Below are positions 21,601 to 33,160 of a stretch of 64,000 nucleotides of DNA, in pieces; position 1 is the stretch's first letter; the number at the start of each line of letters is the position of its first letter. The stretch lies in the NCBI GenBank assembly GCA_037447655.1, contig JBBHKE010002557.1:62001-126000 (forward strand), in the 5' to 3' direction. The position numbers and the translations under genes are program-made. The DNA comes from Zygnema cylindricum. Lineage: Eukaryota; Streptophyta; Zygnematophyceae; Zygnematales; Zygnemataceae. Below the pieces are notes generated by a model that ran no database searches, was not told the origin of the DNA, and saw nothing but the letters and a program-made list of their open reading frames with translations.

Positions 21601-22520
21601 TAATTCGCTTCCAGTTTATTTGGCCTTAAAACACAAAATAGCGTTGGTAATACTGGTCTCCTTCTTAGCACTAATTTGATTTTGTGGTTACAACCGACCG
21701 TGTCATGTTTATTGGAAGTAGAAATATTAACACCAGAGAGAGGTGTCATAGCTTTTCTAGGAGCTTTGATGCGTGCGGCGCTTTTTTGCATTTCCAAATT
21801 CGACAATGCCAATCTCAATCATACATGCAATTATTGAGGCGTTAGTAGCACACAGGTTCTCATATGTCTTCCATCTCTATCACACAAAAAAGTTTCTTGT
21901 TGTTTATTATTTCGGAAAGTGAAAGTTTACAGAATGTTTCCATCATGTTCATGTCACAAACAGACAAAGACAATACATTGCAGAAATGACAACATACTTT
22001 TCAGAAAGGCGTATTTGCGAAACAATGGCGTATTTGCGAAACAATGGAGCTACTGTATTGACATTGAAAACTTCACACGACAGACCAGAATCACATAAAA
22101 TCGAAAGAGAACCAGATATCAACAGGAAAGGATTTTTTTTTATTTGTTTGGAAAAGTAATCAAAAAGCCTTAAATAAAGGGATCTATAAATAATGTTTAG
22201 ACAACACGTTTTAATCCCTAAACAAATGGATGTTACGTTCCTCCTACAGTTCCACTTGTTCATAAAGCTGAAAGAGATTTTAATGTACAGTAGACAATTT
22301 GCCTTTGCAATGACCGGCTTTATCAACTAAAAATACCTCTCCCTCATTTGGAGATGGAACCAACAGCACTCTTTATGCTGAAAAAATATCCAATGTGTGT
22401 CAAATCTATCCACAGAAGTTCAAAACTACATTCACAAATGGAAGTTCACAACCGTCTCTATAAATTCTATTTGCCTTTATCCAAATGACATACTGTTTAA
22501 AACAAAATTTAAGTGCAAGT
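21601..22520. other. No gene recognised; 3' flank of the esterase gene
   Basis: AT-rich, with short ORFs only. GTATTTGCGAAACAATGG is duplicated at about 22,010-22,046. It lies downstream of the host gene's coding end. Confidence 0.4.
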
Positions 22521-22521
22521 G

Positions 22522-22527
22522 TTTATT
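22522..22527 (-). terminator. Possible polyadenylation signal of the esterase gene
   Basis: AATAAA occurs on the minus strand about 155 nt after the TGA stop at 22,683-22,685. The hexamer is common in AT-rich DNA and the cleavage site cannot be placed, so this is only a candidate. Confidence 0.3.
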
Positions 22528-22682
22528 CACCCCTTCACAAATCTACTTTGCGTCAAAATTCTACCTCCATCCTAAAACCCAACCACCAGAATTATGTAAA
22601 TTAATATGTTTGCCAATCCCCTGGACAAGAAAACAAATCTGCAAATAAGCAAAAAATTATACTGACTAGTAACAAAATTTGG

Positions 22683-25600
22683 TCACAACAATTCTTTTAA
22701 AAAGTTGTACATTTGAACCACCCAAGTATCTGGTGGTCCTGGTAAACAATAATGCAAACAGTCCATTCCTTTTCCAACTTGCCCACGGTGACTATCGGGT
22801 CTTAAAGCAGTCGAAAAGTCGACATCCATATAAACTCCTCCTATTTCTTCCACATACTTTCGGGCGATTTCGTTTTGGTGGGAAAATTTACCCCAATTGT
22901 AAGGAAGATTTGAGGGATCTTGACGAACTGAAATAGGTCCAGGATAGGCGTCGCAGTTGTCATGTCCTGTAGTGAAAGTAAAATGTTGAGATACTTTATT
23001 AGACACTTTTTTAGTTGTCACTTTATTAAGTCTCATTTCTAAATATAAAGCACAGATCGGCAACAGAAAAAGCATACTAATAGGTAGACAGACCATAGCA
23101 TGTACGAAGAGCTTTCTGAAAGTGTATTTAAAAAAAAACCCAAAAATACAAAAATTGAAATGAAAAAGGAAAAGAAATGTAATTATTTGCAAATATTGAA
23201 GTACCTGGAGGCGTATTTCTCCAAATAACGAGAGCATTTGGAAGCTTTTCCCGAACGTAATATAGTGCGTTTTTCACATCAGGTTCAAAAATTTCGTCCG
23301 CTCGATAATGGGCGCCTCGATTCAAAACAAGAATTGAAGGTTTCCATTCATGCAATTTTAAAATCCATGGCGCTTCTCCATCTAATGGAACCTCAGTCAA
23401 TGTCAGACCTCGGTTAAAACAATATCGAATTTCTACCGGTTTCTCGAGAATGTCGTGACAATAGGAATATCCCAAACATTGACCGAATCTCAATCCGATG
23501 TCCCATTCTGGTAAACCCGTCGGGTACAAATCCACGGGAAGCATGTCCACTAAAGCGAGGAGGAAAGAAGAAAAAGGATAAACAAAGAAACAAGTCAAAG
23601 GGCGAAAATTAGTATCAGAGTGACATTGAGGCTCCTATAAAGCCTTTCAAGGTGTTTCTTTTTTGGATACCACGTACCTTCCGGGATTAAACTGGTCGCA
23701 AAACAAAATTATGGATAGTTTTTAGTTTTGAACCCAAAAGAGTTTGAAACTTTCAACAGTTCTAACATGAACTATTATTACAAGAAAACCAACTCATCTT
23801 TAACTTTCTCCAAAACCTACAAAACTACTTTTGAAATCTTGTATACATCCTAAAACTCTTTGGAAAAGCCTCCAAATTTTTTCAAAAAACCCTGAATTTT
23901 AAACCGCCTCAAAATTCTCCAGAAAACATCTTCAACTTTCTTAAAACTCACCATTGGTCATGTCAACTCCCAACAACATGTGAGCGAAAACATGTCGCTC
24001 AAAACTTCTCGTCATGGAATCTCCCACGAGAAGAATACTTCTTCCTGACCCCATGGTCCTGCAATCTCCCCCCCTTAACCATGTTACTAAACCCTATTTC
24101 AATTATAATCAATTCAAAAAAAGTAGAAAAAAAAATGTACGGGAAAAATATAAACCTTCAAATAAACAGTTAAAAAAAGGAGAAGAAGCATGACAAAAAA
24201 AGAATACCGGCCATTCCTGTTTCCAAGTCACACCTGTTCCCTGCCTGTCGTTATTAGAGTGAAACATTTATTAGTGTTTGATGCGAAATTAGAATAAACA
24301 ATACTAACTACTGCAAGGGGGGAGAGGGAGACGTGGCAGATACACCGTGTATCCACTATTAGTGTTAATGTTTTTTTCGCCACTTAAAACATGTTTTCTC
24401 CATACATACTTGTCGGATTGTGGATCTGACGGTTTCGATTGAAAGGTAGGATTCTCAGCTTCCGATTGGTGGTCTCAAATTGAAAATCCGACAAGTGTGT
24501 ACGGAGAAAAGTTGTTTGAAGTGGCGAAAAAAACATTAACACTAATAGCGATACACGGTGTAGTAGTCCACTCGATTAAATAATGTCGCTAACACTTTTA
24601 CAATTTCTTTCGACCAAAAAAAGTAGCCGTAGAACTAGCATTATCAACTCTAATAAGGGTGGCCAGTGTTTCTCACCTGCAGAATTCTTCCCTCGAAAAA
24701 CTTTCCAAAGGACACGTGTCGTCTGTTTTCCACTCCCATTTCAAACTATCCCGAACGCTCCAATTTCCCCCGTTTTCCGCGATTTTGTCCGATACGGCTC
24801 CGAAAATTCCGCCGGTTTTCGCGTGGCGGGAGTCACAAATCGAAATCGAATGCCACGGTTTTTTGATCCACGGTAAAGCTCGTGGCTCCGGATTAAATTT
24901 CCATTCGCCTTTCCGTACGAAACAGTTCAATTTTTTGTTTACTTTTCCGTACTCCTCTTTCGTACGTATTTTAGATCCGGGCAGAATACTTTTTAGTGCG
25001 GGCGCCGATTCGGGTCCTTTTCTCAAAAACTGCGAAACTGAAACACCTTCTACCGCTTGTTCCACGTAGGAATCGTCCGTATCGGCCGATTTTGCCGATT
25101 TTTGACGCATTTCCGGACTAGGAAGGGCTTTCGTCAGCATATTATAAAATAAATGAATCCAAGAATCCAAAATTCCGGGTTCGCAAACATCCACACATCC
25201 ACTGTATTTTGGGTCTCCTCCTGAATTTCCTTTTTCAATTAAATTTGTATCATAAACCCCTTTTATGCCCAAAATTCCATTTTGAGAAAGAAAATTTCCG
25301 GAATTTAGAAGTTGAGGTGGTCTTTTGGCGATTGTTTCGTTGACGTCCAAATAGAGACCGCCGAATTTTTCAACGATTTTTTTGGCGATTTTATTCCGGG
25401 CAGAAAATTCGGCGTCAGTGGGAGGGGGGCGGGAGACTAAAGAAGAGTCGTCGGAGGCAGAGAGGGAGGGAGAGTGAGAGGGAGTGCCGCAGGCACGGAC
25501 TGCAAGGAGAGGAGGGGAGGGAGAGGAGAGAGTTAGAAAGAGGAGGATAGGAAAAGGGTTGGGAGAGACATGGGGAGAGGACTGGAAAACGGGGAGGAGA

Positions 25601-27623
25601 TGGAGAGGGAGAGGGAGAGGGAGAAAGAGATGGAGAGGAGTTTTCTCTCTGTATAATGTCAGTCGAATTCCATTCTATCCCTTAGCCACGCCAATTACCC
25701 TCCCTCCCTCCCTCCCTCCCTCCTTCCTCTCTTTCCTCGCATATCCATACTACTTCATGTCTCCACTCTCTCACAATCCACGTTAATTCCCGTGCCAAAA
25801 CTCACCAGCAGGCGAATTCCGGTAAATGACGAGAGCGTCTGGATTCCGCCGCCGAATCAGACCGACGGCGGCTGTGACGTCACGCTCAAAGTCTTCCCGT
25901 GTGGACGCTTCCAGAGAGTGTGTCAGCATGACGACCGTGGGACGCCAGTACAGTCCTTTGGTCCACGGAACACCCCCATTGGACACCCCGTCTACAAGAG
26001 ATAAATCGGTGCTTCTTATGTATCGGACAGCCACCGATTCGCCGCCTAAAATATCGTGGCAGTATCGGTTTCCGGAACACATCTGTTTTTCCTTTCCTTT
26101 GTCCCATTCGGAACATCCGTCGGGGAAAAGGTTTACGGCGATGGTCTCTGAAAGAAAAGGGTAGGGAAAATGAAAAAAAGGAATGGGCAAATGAGTGGTT
26201 GAAAACGGTACAGAAAATGACAAAAAGGAATTGGAAATGAGTGGTTGGGAGAATGTGAAATATTTCAGATGAAGGGAAAAGGAAAAGGAAATTGTAGTTA
26301 AGTAAGCATGACATTTTAGGAAGTTTTTTTGCCATGGTAAAGTGAACAAGAAATCGCAAGAATTAGGAAAGGAAAGGGATTAACGATGAAAAAAATTGGG
26401 TGATTTCTTAAAAATAGAAAGGGTTTTACTTTTATTGCAGCTTCATTCTTTCGTCAATTTATGTTAGGGGAAAACCACATTTCTCGTTTTGTATAATTAT
26501 TTTTCGAAGGGTATTTGGGATTTAGGCAACATTTAAGTTCTGTTTCCCTAAGGGGTCATCATCGCCTTTGCTTTACGTAGTCGTAAAATATCGACTCATG
26601 ACATACATAATTACAAAATAGCAAATTACAAAATAACAAAGTTACAAACTTTCACAAAAATCTGATTGTAACACTACATCTGTCCGCCGTCAGAGTCCGT
26701 ACACGTTGTAGCGTCACGGAGTTAGCGTGACTTTTGAGGTTTTGTTGACGATGTAAAAAAGGAAACAAGAAAAAAGAAAGAGAAAAAAAAAGTAAAAATT
26801 GCATCGATTGACATGCACCGATATTGGCGTGAATTGTTTTCAGTGAAAACCCTGAAATTTGGTAAACTTAGAAGTTTTTGGAGGATGAATGTTTTTGAGT
26901 ACATGTATTTCATTTTTACCGGATGCTTGTTTTGATTTATTTAATATGATTTTGCTTCTATACGGCATTGGAGTCTGTTTGTTGATCTTGCTTATGGACC
27001 TTAGAATATTTATTAGCTTTCTTATTATCTGTAGTTTTCTTTTGATGGAACTCTTCTTCTTTCCAAACGGGTTTAGTTTACGTTTATTTTTGATTTATTT
27101 ATCATTATTTTTTCGTTAGAACCTCTACCCATTATTCTACATACCTTATATTTTATTTTGACAAAGTATAGACCCGAAGCTGGTTGATTAAGGCCTTTTT
27201 TGCCCTCTTTGCCATAGATTGTAGATTTTTGAAAAATCAGAAAATATTTTTAACTTTTACCTAAATCTGGAGGTTGAAAAATGTTAACTGATTTGACCTT
27301 TTTTTTTTTTCTGTCTTGTTCTATTTCCAGTTCATATTCACTCGTCCATAAATCATCAAAAATTTCACCGACAGTGGGAGAAATTTCACTTTTCATTTAC
27401 TTATTTCACTTATTTATTTGTTTCTTTATTTCATAAGCTCACTTGGTTTAGAAGCCCGAATATTATAAAAAAGACGGCGTTCGAATCCCCAAGAAAGTTC
27501 GTCACCCACAATTAAAATACTCGCGTTTACGCCAAAAGCGGCTCCCAAGGTCCTACAAAAATAAAGGAAAAAGAAAAAAGAGGGAGAGAGAGAGGGAGAG
27601 AGGGAGAGGGCGAGGGAGAGAGA

Positions 27624-27663
<40 letters not shown>

Positions 27664-28325
27664 TTTACGCAGAGTTCTAATAAAAACAAAAAGTAAAGCA
27701 AAAACTTTCCCAACTTCAGCCAAAAACCGATAGAAACACGTCACTACCAGACAAAATAGCACAGAATTACATCAATATTTAAGCCTCCCAAATCCACCAG
27801 CCCAAAGAAAATAAACTGAAGAAAAAAAAAAGGGGGGAAAGAGAGGCAAGGGAGGATAAACCCATTTTTTTTCTCCAGGTAAAAAAAAAATTAACCTTAA
27901 AAAACCTCCCCCCACTATTCTCACCTGCAAAAATTCTCATAGTCAAAATCTTCCCATTCGCATCCCGCCGCCTGCCACTCCCACTTTGTGACATCTGTCA
28001 CATCTGCCGCCGCTCCTCCTCCTCCTCCTCCGCCATTGGCCGGGAATTTTGTCTTTTCTGCTCCCGCACGTGCGACCCTCGCCAGATCGCATTTCGTCGG
28101 CCGGCCATAAGACTCTTGGCTCCATGCCGGTTTCCGCTCCGTTCCGTTAAACGTCCACCTGCCCTTGGAAGTGTAGCAAGCGAGGGCGCTCCGTAAAAGC
28201 CGGCCACCGGAAATAGTGTGGACTTGGGAGCCGGGGATGCCGCCCAGGACAGGAGGGAGAGGAAAAGACAAAAAAAAGCATGCCAGGAGGAAAAAACAGA
28301 GGGAGGAGGAGGAGAAGACTGGCAT
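22683..28325 (-). CDS. Secreted tandem PC-esterase (PMR5/TBL-like) protein, two domains in one gene
   Basis: Seven exons with GT-AG introns: 28325-27925, 27552-27443, 26147-25806, 25436-24677, 24058-23952, 23549-23205, 22966-22683. They total 2,349 nt, exactly 782 codons plus TGA, and every junction keeps the frame. Residues 1-30 form a signal peptide or anchor (MPVFSSSSLCFFLLACFF). Domain 1 (about 50-385) has GRWTF, KWEW and the block I motif as VGDE (149-152) and ends GCVDVCEPGILDSW (364-377). Domain 2 (about 450-782) has GEWKF, KWEWK, VGDSM (549-553, nucleophile Ser552) and DCLHYCLPGPPDTW (757-770, catalytic Asp757/His760). Known relatives O-acetylate cell-wall polysaccharides in the Golgi; that role here is inferred. 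Domain 1 lacks Ser, Asp and His. A start at 28,490 is possible but adds a low-complexity leader. Confidence 0.9.
24243..24665 (+). mobile_element. Nested MITEs in intron 4 of the esterase gene
   Basis: An inner MITE (24,343-24,560, 218 bp) lies between TA dinucleotides. It has inverted repeats of nearly 60 bp, starting CACCGTGTATCCACTATTAG and ending CTAATAGCGATACACGGTG, with GCCACTT and AAGTGGC further in. It sits inside an older MITE whose left half (TGTCGTTATTAGAGTG to GAGACGTGGCAGA) and right half (TTAAATAATGTCGCTAACAC to CTCTAATAAGGG) align with 21,335-21,560. The outer right end lies about 10 bp from the exon-4 splice donor at 24,676. Confidence 0.78.
24677..25436 (-). other. Fusion exon joining esterase domain 1 to domain 2
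   Basis: This single 760-nt exon is open throughout. It encodes the end of domain 1 (FSARNKIAKKIVEKFGGLYL, then CVDVCEPGILDSW), a linker of about 80 residues rich in Ser, Lys and Glu, and the start of domain 2 (CFVRKGEWKF, KWEWK, FSREEFC). No stop or plausible intron separates the halves. This is the direct evidence that the two domains belong to one protein and not to two adjacent genes. Confidence 0.9.
25480..25725 (+). repeat. GGGAGA-rich and CCCT microsatellites in intron 3
   Basis: 25,495-25,640 is almost pure purine (GAGAGG and GGGAGA units). 25,699-25,725 is (CCCT)n. Both lie within intron 3 (25,437-25,805) of the esterase gene, where the coding strand is pyrimidine-rich before the acceptor. 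Confidence 0.8.
27578..27660 (+). repeat. GA microsatellite in intron 1
   Basis: GGGAGA units pass into a pure (GA)n run of about 30 bp. It reads as a CT tract on the coding strand, about 25-110 nt upstream of the exon-2 acceptor at 27,553. Confidence 0.85.
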
Positions 28326-28620
28326 GTTGAAAGGGGAAGAGGGAGAGAGGTGGAGAGGGAAGGGAAGGAGGTGAAGGAGACGGTGGGAAAGAGGGTGAGA
28401 GAGGAGAAGAGGGAGGGAGGGGAAAGAGAAAGAGACGGCGGAGGTAGGAGAGGGAGACAGAGAAAGAGTGTGAGGAAGAGAGAGTGTCAAAATAGTGTCA
28501 AATTTTCGGTCAAGTAGGAGAGTCCAGAATTTTGTGGGAGAGAGAGGAAGAGGGAGAGAGAGGAAGAAGAGTTAAGGGGAGAGAGGAGGGAGTGACAGCG
28601 GGATTGTTTACGAGGGAAAA
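28326..28620 (-). promoter_or_regulatory. CT-rich leader/core promoter region of the esterase gene
   Basis: The coding strand is over 90 percent pyrimidine in long stretches (CTCCCT and CTCTCT units) directly upstream of the ATG at 28,325. Pyrimidine patches and GAGA-type tracts are common in plant core promoters and 5' UTRs. No TATA box was identified. The upstream ORF at 28,818-28,510 has a hydrophobic stretch (LPPYILVTAALFCLFVAHL) and could be an alternative anchor exon, but the one junction I tried did not keep the frame. Confidence 0.4.
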
Positions 28621-28949
28621 GTCGGACGGTTCGGTCGACGTCGGCCGCTCAACAGATTCTGATTCGCCGGAATAGGATGGCCGGGTGTTAGGACCGAGCG
28701 GCAAGTGCGCCACAAACAGACAAAATAGCGCGGCCGTTACCAGGATGTACGGAGGTAATACTCCGTACGATAAAGTGTCCAATTCCAGATAGCTGGTACA
28801 CATTTTGTTGCAAGGCATTTTTACGGCTTCTGCTAATTTCTCCTGGGCAGAGCTAAAACAGCTATACTTTGTAGCTTCGGGAACAGTGAGCTACAAGACA
28901 GAAAAGTACTTTATCTGGTAGATTACAAAGTCCGCTGTACTATGCCGTA
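28621..28949. other. Upstream flank of the esterase gene
   Basis: CpG-containing sequence with GTCGACGTCGGCCGC near 28,637-28,651. The hydrophobic ORF mentioned above covers part of it. Nothing else was recognised. Confidence 0.35.
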
Positions 28950-29152
28950 CAGTATTTTGTTATTAGTGTTTTTCTCGCCAGTTGAAAGAACTTCTCTGTC
29001 CATATTGGATTATCGATTTGCGGTTGCGATGGGTTCTACGTACGGATTCAGCCTCTTGTTTGGGGGAAAGCAAATAATAGCCTGACACGTATGCACTCAA
29101 AACTTGATTAAGTGGCGGGAAAAACGTCGACAGTAAATAGAAATAAACGGTG
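28950..29152 (+). mobile_element. Diverged MITE related to the intron-4 copy
   Basis: The left part, TTGTTATTAGTGTTTTTCTCGCC, and right part, AAGTGGCGGGAAAAACGTCGAC...AAACGGTG, correspond to the inner MITE of intron 4 (GTGTTAATGTTTTTTTCGCC / GGCGAAAAAAACATTAAC). It has decayed and the target duplication is unclear. Confidence 0.5.
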
Positions 29153-29586
29153 AGCAATCGGGCGGTTTGAGACTTTCGCGGTTGAGGATTGACGGACGTT
29201 TGCCGGTTGAGGGAGTTCGCCCGACAGAGGAGTTAACAATGCTAGATTTCTTCATGTTATGAGTTTGTCATATAGCGGACGGGTATTTACTGTTTAGGGT
29301 GTTTACTGTTTAAGGTGTTTACTGTTTGAGCTGTTTCTCCGTTGGAGAGTAGAATATAGCATTTTTTTTCGATGTCGTATGTAATGATGGCAACGCAGCA
29401 TTAAATTAAATTGGTCGAACTTTTTGTTTGCTCAAGGCGTCCATCAACTTCTGCAGAAACGTATGCCCTCCGATTCGAAGGAGAAAGTCCATTTAATAGC
29501 GTTGTCGGAATAACACTAATGCAATCTATTTTACAGCTGTTCAAATTGAACAAAAAAACATACAACGACAAAAGAAACGTACTGTA
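29153..29586. other. No gene recognised
   Basis: Contains a short tandem repeat, GTTTACTGTTTAGGGT / GTTTACTGTTTAAGGT / GTTTACTGTTTGAGCT, at about 29,286-29,333 (period about 17-18). No domain was seen. Confidence 0.4.
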
Positions 29587-30179
29587 CACCGCGAATCGTA
29601 ATTAGAGTAGATTTCGACTCTATGACATCAAATAGAGTAAACGATTCTAATTTTTTCATTATTCTAATTTAGGTGAGTTTAACTAGCGTAAAAAATTGTA
29701 ATATAGGTTCGTTTTAAATAGTGTGGAGTACGGACGACGTTCGACCGTGCAAAATTGTACTTTGTTAAGTAAAAAGGTACAAATAATGATTTAATAGAAT
29801 CTCGCTCGCACTTGAAATCCCACTAAACAAAAATATCAATCACATCGAAAAAAAGCCGTTCGCATAACTCTCGTCCGTCGATATCATCGTCGTCAGAGTG
29901 AACATTAACTGACATTCAGCGCAACAAATAATATTAACGTCATAATGACGTCAAAACTATACGAAATCACAGATTTTGTACGTCTACGTAATTTAGTGTT
30001 CATAATTTCAGCGTGGATAATTAATGCCGACATAACCCAATATAGAGTACTTAAATAAATTAGAGCAAACATCCTCTGTGAAAAAGTTATATCACATAAA
30101 TTAGAGTTCATTACTCTAATTGTTTTTTTTTTGTTTTTTTACTCTAATTTTTTCATTACTCTAATTACTATTCGCGGTG
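29587..30179 (+). mobile_element. Longer MITE, CACCG-terminal family (copy h)
   Basis: 593 bp between TA dinucleotides. The ends are CACCGCGAATCGTAATTAGAGTA and TACTCTAATTACTATTCGCGGTG. The motif ACTCTAATTTTTTCATTA repeats near both ends. The interior includes ordinary-looking sequence of unknown origin and no recognisable protein. Confidence 0.8.
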
Positions 30180-31904
30180 TAGTTTACAGAAAATTGAAGG
30201 AAACGTGTACGTGGTTCGAAGAAAATATCACTGTTTTTTAGCGCCTCTAAAGGAATGTTTTATGGCGACGTGCTCAACGAATATTGTTGATTGCAAAATT
30301 AGCGACGGAGAAACCATTTGGGCACAAAGGGGCTACCGTCTGAGTAGATGTCGTCCGTACTACCATTATTTTTCTTTGATCTTCGTGCAGCCTCGCGGGA
30401 CACAAAGATCGAAAACATGTTACACAAATGAGGGGAGATACAAAAACGTTGCTCCTTTTATTGAAAATGATGGGCGTTACCTTAAGGTAAATTACGGTCT
30501 TAATTCTATGGAATAGTTTATTCATTAATTTATAATCAATATTCTATTAAAAACGATGTTGAGCCCAATTATAGGTTGCTGAGGATGTTCTCGGGCTTGC
30601 TCTACATTCAGAGCAAAAATGCATGTGGGCACAGAAAATGACATTCCACCCTCTTCGATAGTATATGATGATGTAGAAATTATGATTGTTACACTTTATG
30701 ATGAAAATAAGGGTAGTTTAGGCATTCAAACTCTAACTTAGCAGAAGCGACAAAGTATAGAAGCGTCACTTATGAATGTTTACAATCGAAAGTTGTTTCA
30801 TATATGTTTTTTCATGGGAAAAAATAAATGTTTAAAAGAAAAGAGGGAGAAGGGGAAGGAGGGAGAGAGAGAGGGATATAGAGAGAAAGAGAGATTAAGA
30901 GGGGAAAAAAGGAGGAAAAGGGACGAAAAAGGAAGAAACGAAAAGACAAAGGGAGGAGAGTAGGACGAAAATATGAGCGAGACAAAGATAAACAAATAAA
31001 ATCCAAAATTAAGAATATCAGACAAACTTTTAAATACAAAAAACATGCAACAAAAACTTGACATTTAATAGGAGAAACAAGATTGTGTCGATTGTCAGAT
31101 AAGTGATAACACACTACATATAACAAAAAATGAGGCAATATGACTTGTTGTAACAATATTTTGAACTATTATTTCACCCTTAGGTGTTCGCAGTTAAAAA
31201 AAAACGATTTATTTTTTTACTTTAATTAATTTATGAATGCTTCTTGATATTTTTGACGAAAAAAACTATACTTATGTCGATACTAAATTGAAATCCTCTT
31301 TCAACTCCTCCGAGTACAGTTTTCCGTGGACAGTTCGATTTCGACCAAACAATGTTTTTTTATATCATTGTACTAAAATCGACCTACCACGTGGAAACCA
31401 ACAACCTCTCCACCATAAAAAAAATGTCATTATCACCGGTCTCTTATTTTTTCATACCGAATAATAGTTAGCCATTAACTCACCTTTAAATATACTTTAT
31501 TAGACAAAGCCACTAAAAATGCAAAATTTGACGGAGCACTACTAGTCTCACTCTTCGAGTCTTTCATGAAAAGACAACAACCCGCTATTCACATCAACTA
31601 TTACAGTGGCTGATTTGATATAAAACACACGACAGTCTATCCGGTTGTTATATTATAAGTGAAAAAATGTTTAAACAAAAAAAATGGGGTACATGGCAAA
31701 ACGAAATATCATGTGAATCCATTTTGTAAAAAAATACTTTGAAGTCTTATTTTTCACCTTAATAATATGCTCAGTTACAAATTAAATCAAAAATGATTCT
31801 CATGATTCAAGGTCGTAAGTAACTACAGTAACATATTTCATATGGTGAAGAGGGTCAATGTGGCAAAGGAAAAACAATGTAAAGTTTGAATTAGAGTTGA
31901 AAAT
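30180..31904. other. No gene recognised
   Basis: The largest ORFs are 103 codons at 30,205-30,516 (plus) and 114 codons at 31,156-30,812 (minus, a low-complexity shadow of a GA-rich tract at 30,842-30,961). None shows a known motif. The 103-codon ORF has nine Cys, but its composition does not allow a call. Confidence 0.4.
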
Positions 31905-33044
31905 TGTCGTGCATGAGAGGCAAGCAAGCGAACATGCATCACAACCAGCAAAGCCATGCATACGAACATATATGCAAATGGACATAAATATGAAAAGACA
32001 AAAACTATATACACCATGAGAAGGAATAAAGATGAAAATGACTCAAAGAGAGAAGGGGAAAAATACTCCCCTAGAGTGGAGTGGACCCACGAGGTAGCCA
32101 CTAGGCTCTCGGGTGTTCCACATATTCTCTACAAGAGTAATCTCAAAGGAAAGCAACGAAGCAAACTAATCACTTCCAACCAAAACCAAGAAAATCGGAA
32201 TTAACCAAAAATGACACTTTCCCAAGAAAATCGAAATGCCACACACATAAATACACTCAAACAAACCGTCCAGCTGTCCAGAGAACGGCGCAGCTTGACA
32301 GAAGATGCCACACCTCAAGCCTCCACTCCACCAATCGCCAAAAAGACAAATTTGGAATGAAACCTTCCGGACTTGGCCGAAGCCGTGTGGATTAAAAACG
32401 AGGCGGAAACAAAGGCCAATATTCTTAACCTATCTAGCCACTATAGCTAGCTATCAATAAGAAAGAGAAAGCATGAGCAATTGGTGAGAGGGAGAGTAAG
32501 AGAAAAGCTCCGCTGCCAAGAGAAAATTCATGTACAAAAGCTAAATTCTCTAAGTATGAGAATTAGGCTAAGTAAGAGCTACGCTAGGCCTGAGCAAAAT
32601 TAGCCTAAGTCTAGTCTACTTTACATGCATGAAACTACTTAAGATGTTGGTCAATAGGCGACCAACATCGTCTACCGTACGCCTGACAAAATCCACGGTG
32701 CGAGGGTAAAAACCCTCCCTAACTACATGTATGCGCAATGTACATGGGTTCGCGACTTAAAAAATAAAAGGTATCGAAGCGTCGCCGATACTATCGGAAA
32801 TCGCGAATCGGCGCCAAACAATACCGCGCGTCGATACTTCCAAAATTGCGTGCATACGCACGAAATGAAACATATCGCCCGAAATATTCTCGAAAATCGC
32901 GTCGCGTCGATACTCCAAAATCGTGTACCTTAAAACGAAACAGACAAAACGTGCGCACGGAATTAGTATGTGTTTAATTTTACGTGAACACAAATCGCGT
33001 TCACATCATAAACAAATGAACCGACGAAAACTCGCTCGTGCGAA

Positions 33045-33160
33045 CGCAAAAATCAAACGTGCGTGCATCAAATCGCGGGTGCGCAAACAAACGCGCGTGA
33101 ATGCGAAATACCGTGCGTGCGTGCAGAATACCGTGCGTACGTGCAGAATACTGTTGTTCT
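33045..33160 (+). repeat. CpG-rich minisatellite, about 20-bp period
   Basis: Units such as AATACCGTGCGTGCGTGCAG repeat about five times with drift. A second array of the same motif lies at 33,888-34,010. Both are inside the element with terminal direct repeats. Confidence 0.75.

Noticed and set aside
27426-27762. Leu/Ser-rich minus-strand ORFs in intron 1
   Set aside because: They translate the (GA)n microsatellite. Only the part at 27,443-27,552 is a real exon.
28510-28818. First exon of the esterase gene with a type II membrane anchor
   Set aside because: The ORF has a hydrophobic stretch, but the candidate donor (phase 0) does not match the acceptor phase I found downstream. The in-frame signal peptide at 28,325 gives a complete gene without it.
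30812-31156. 114-codon minus-strand ORF rich in Phe, Leu and Ser
   Set aside because: It is the shadow of a GA-rich low-complexity tract on the plus strand and has no motif.
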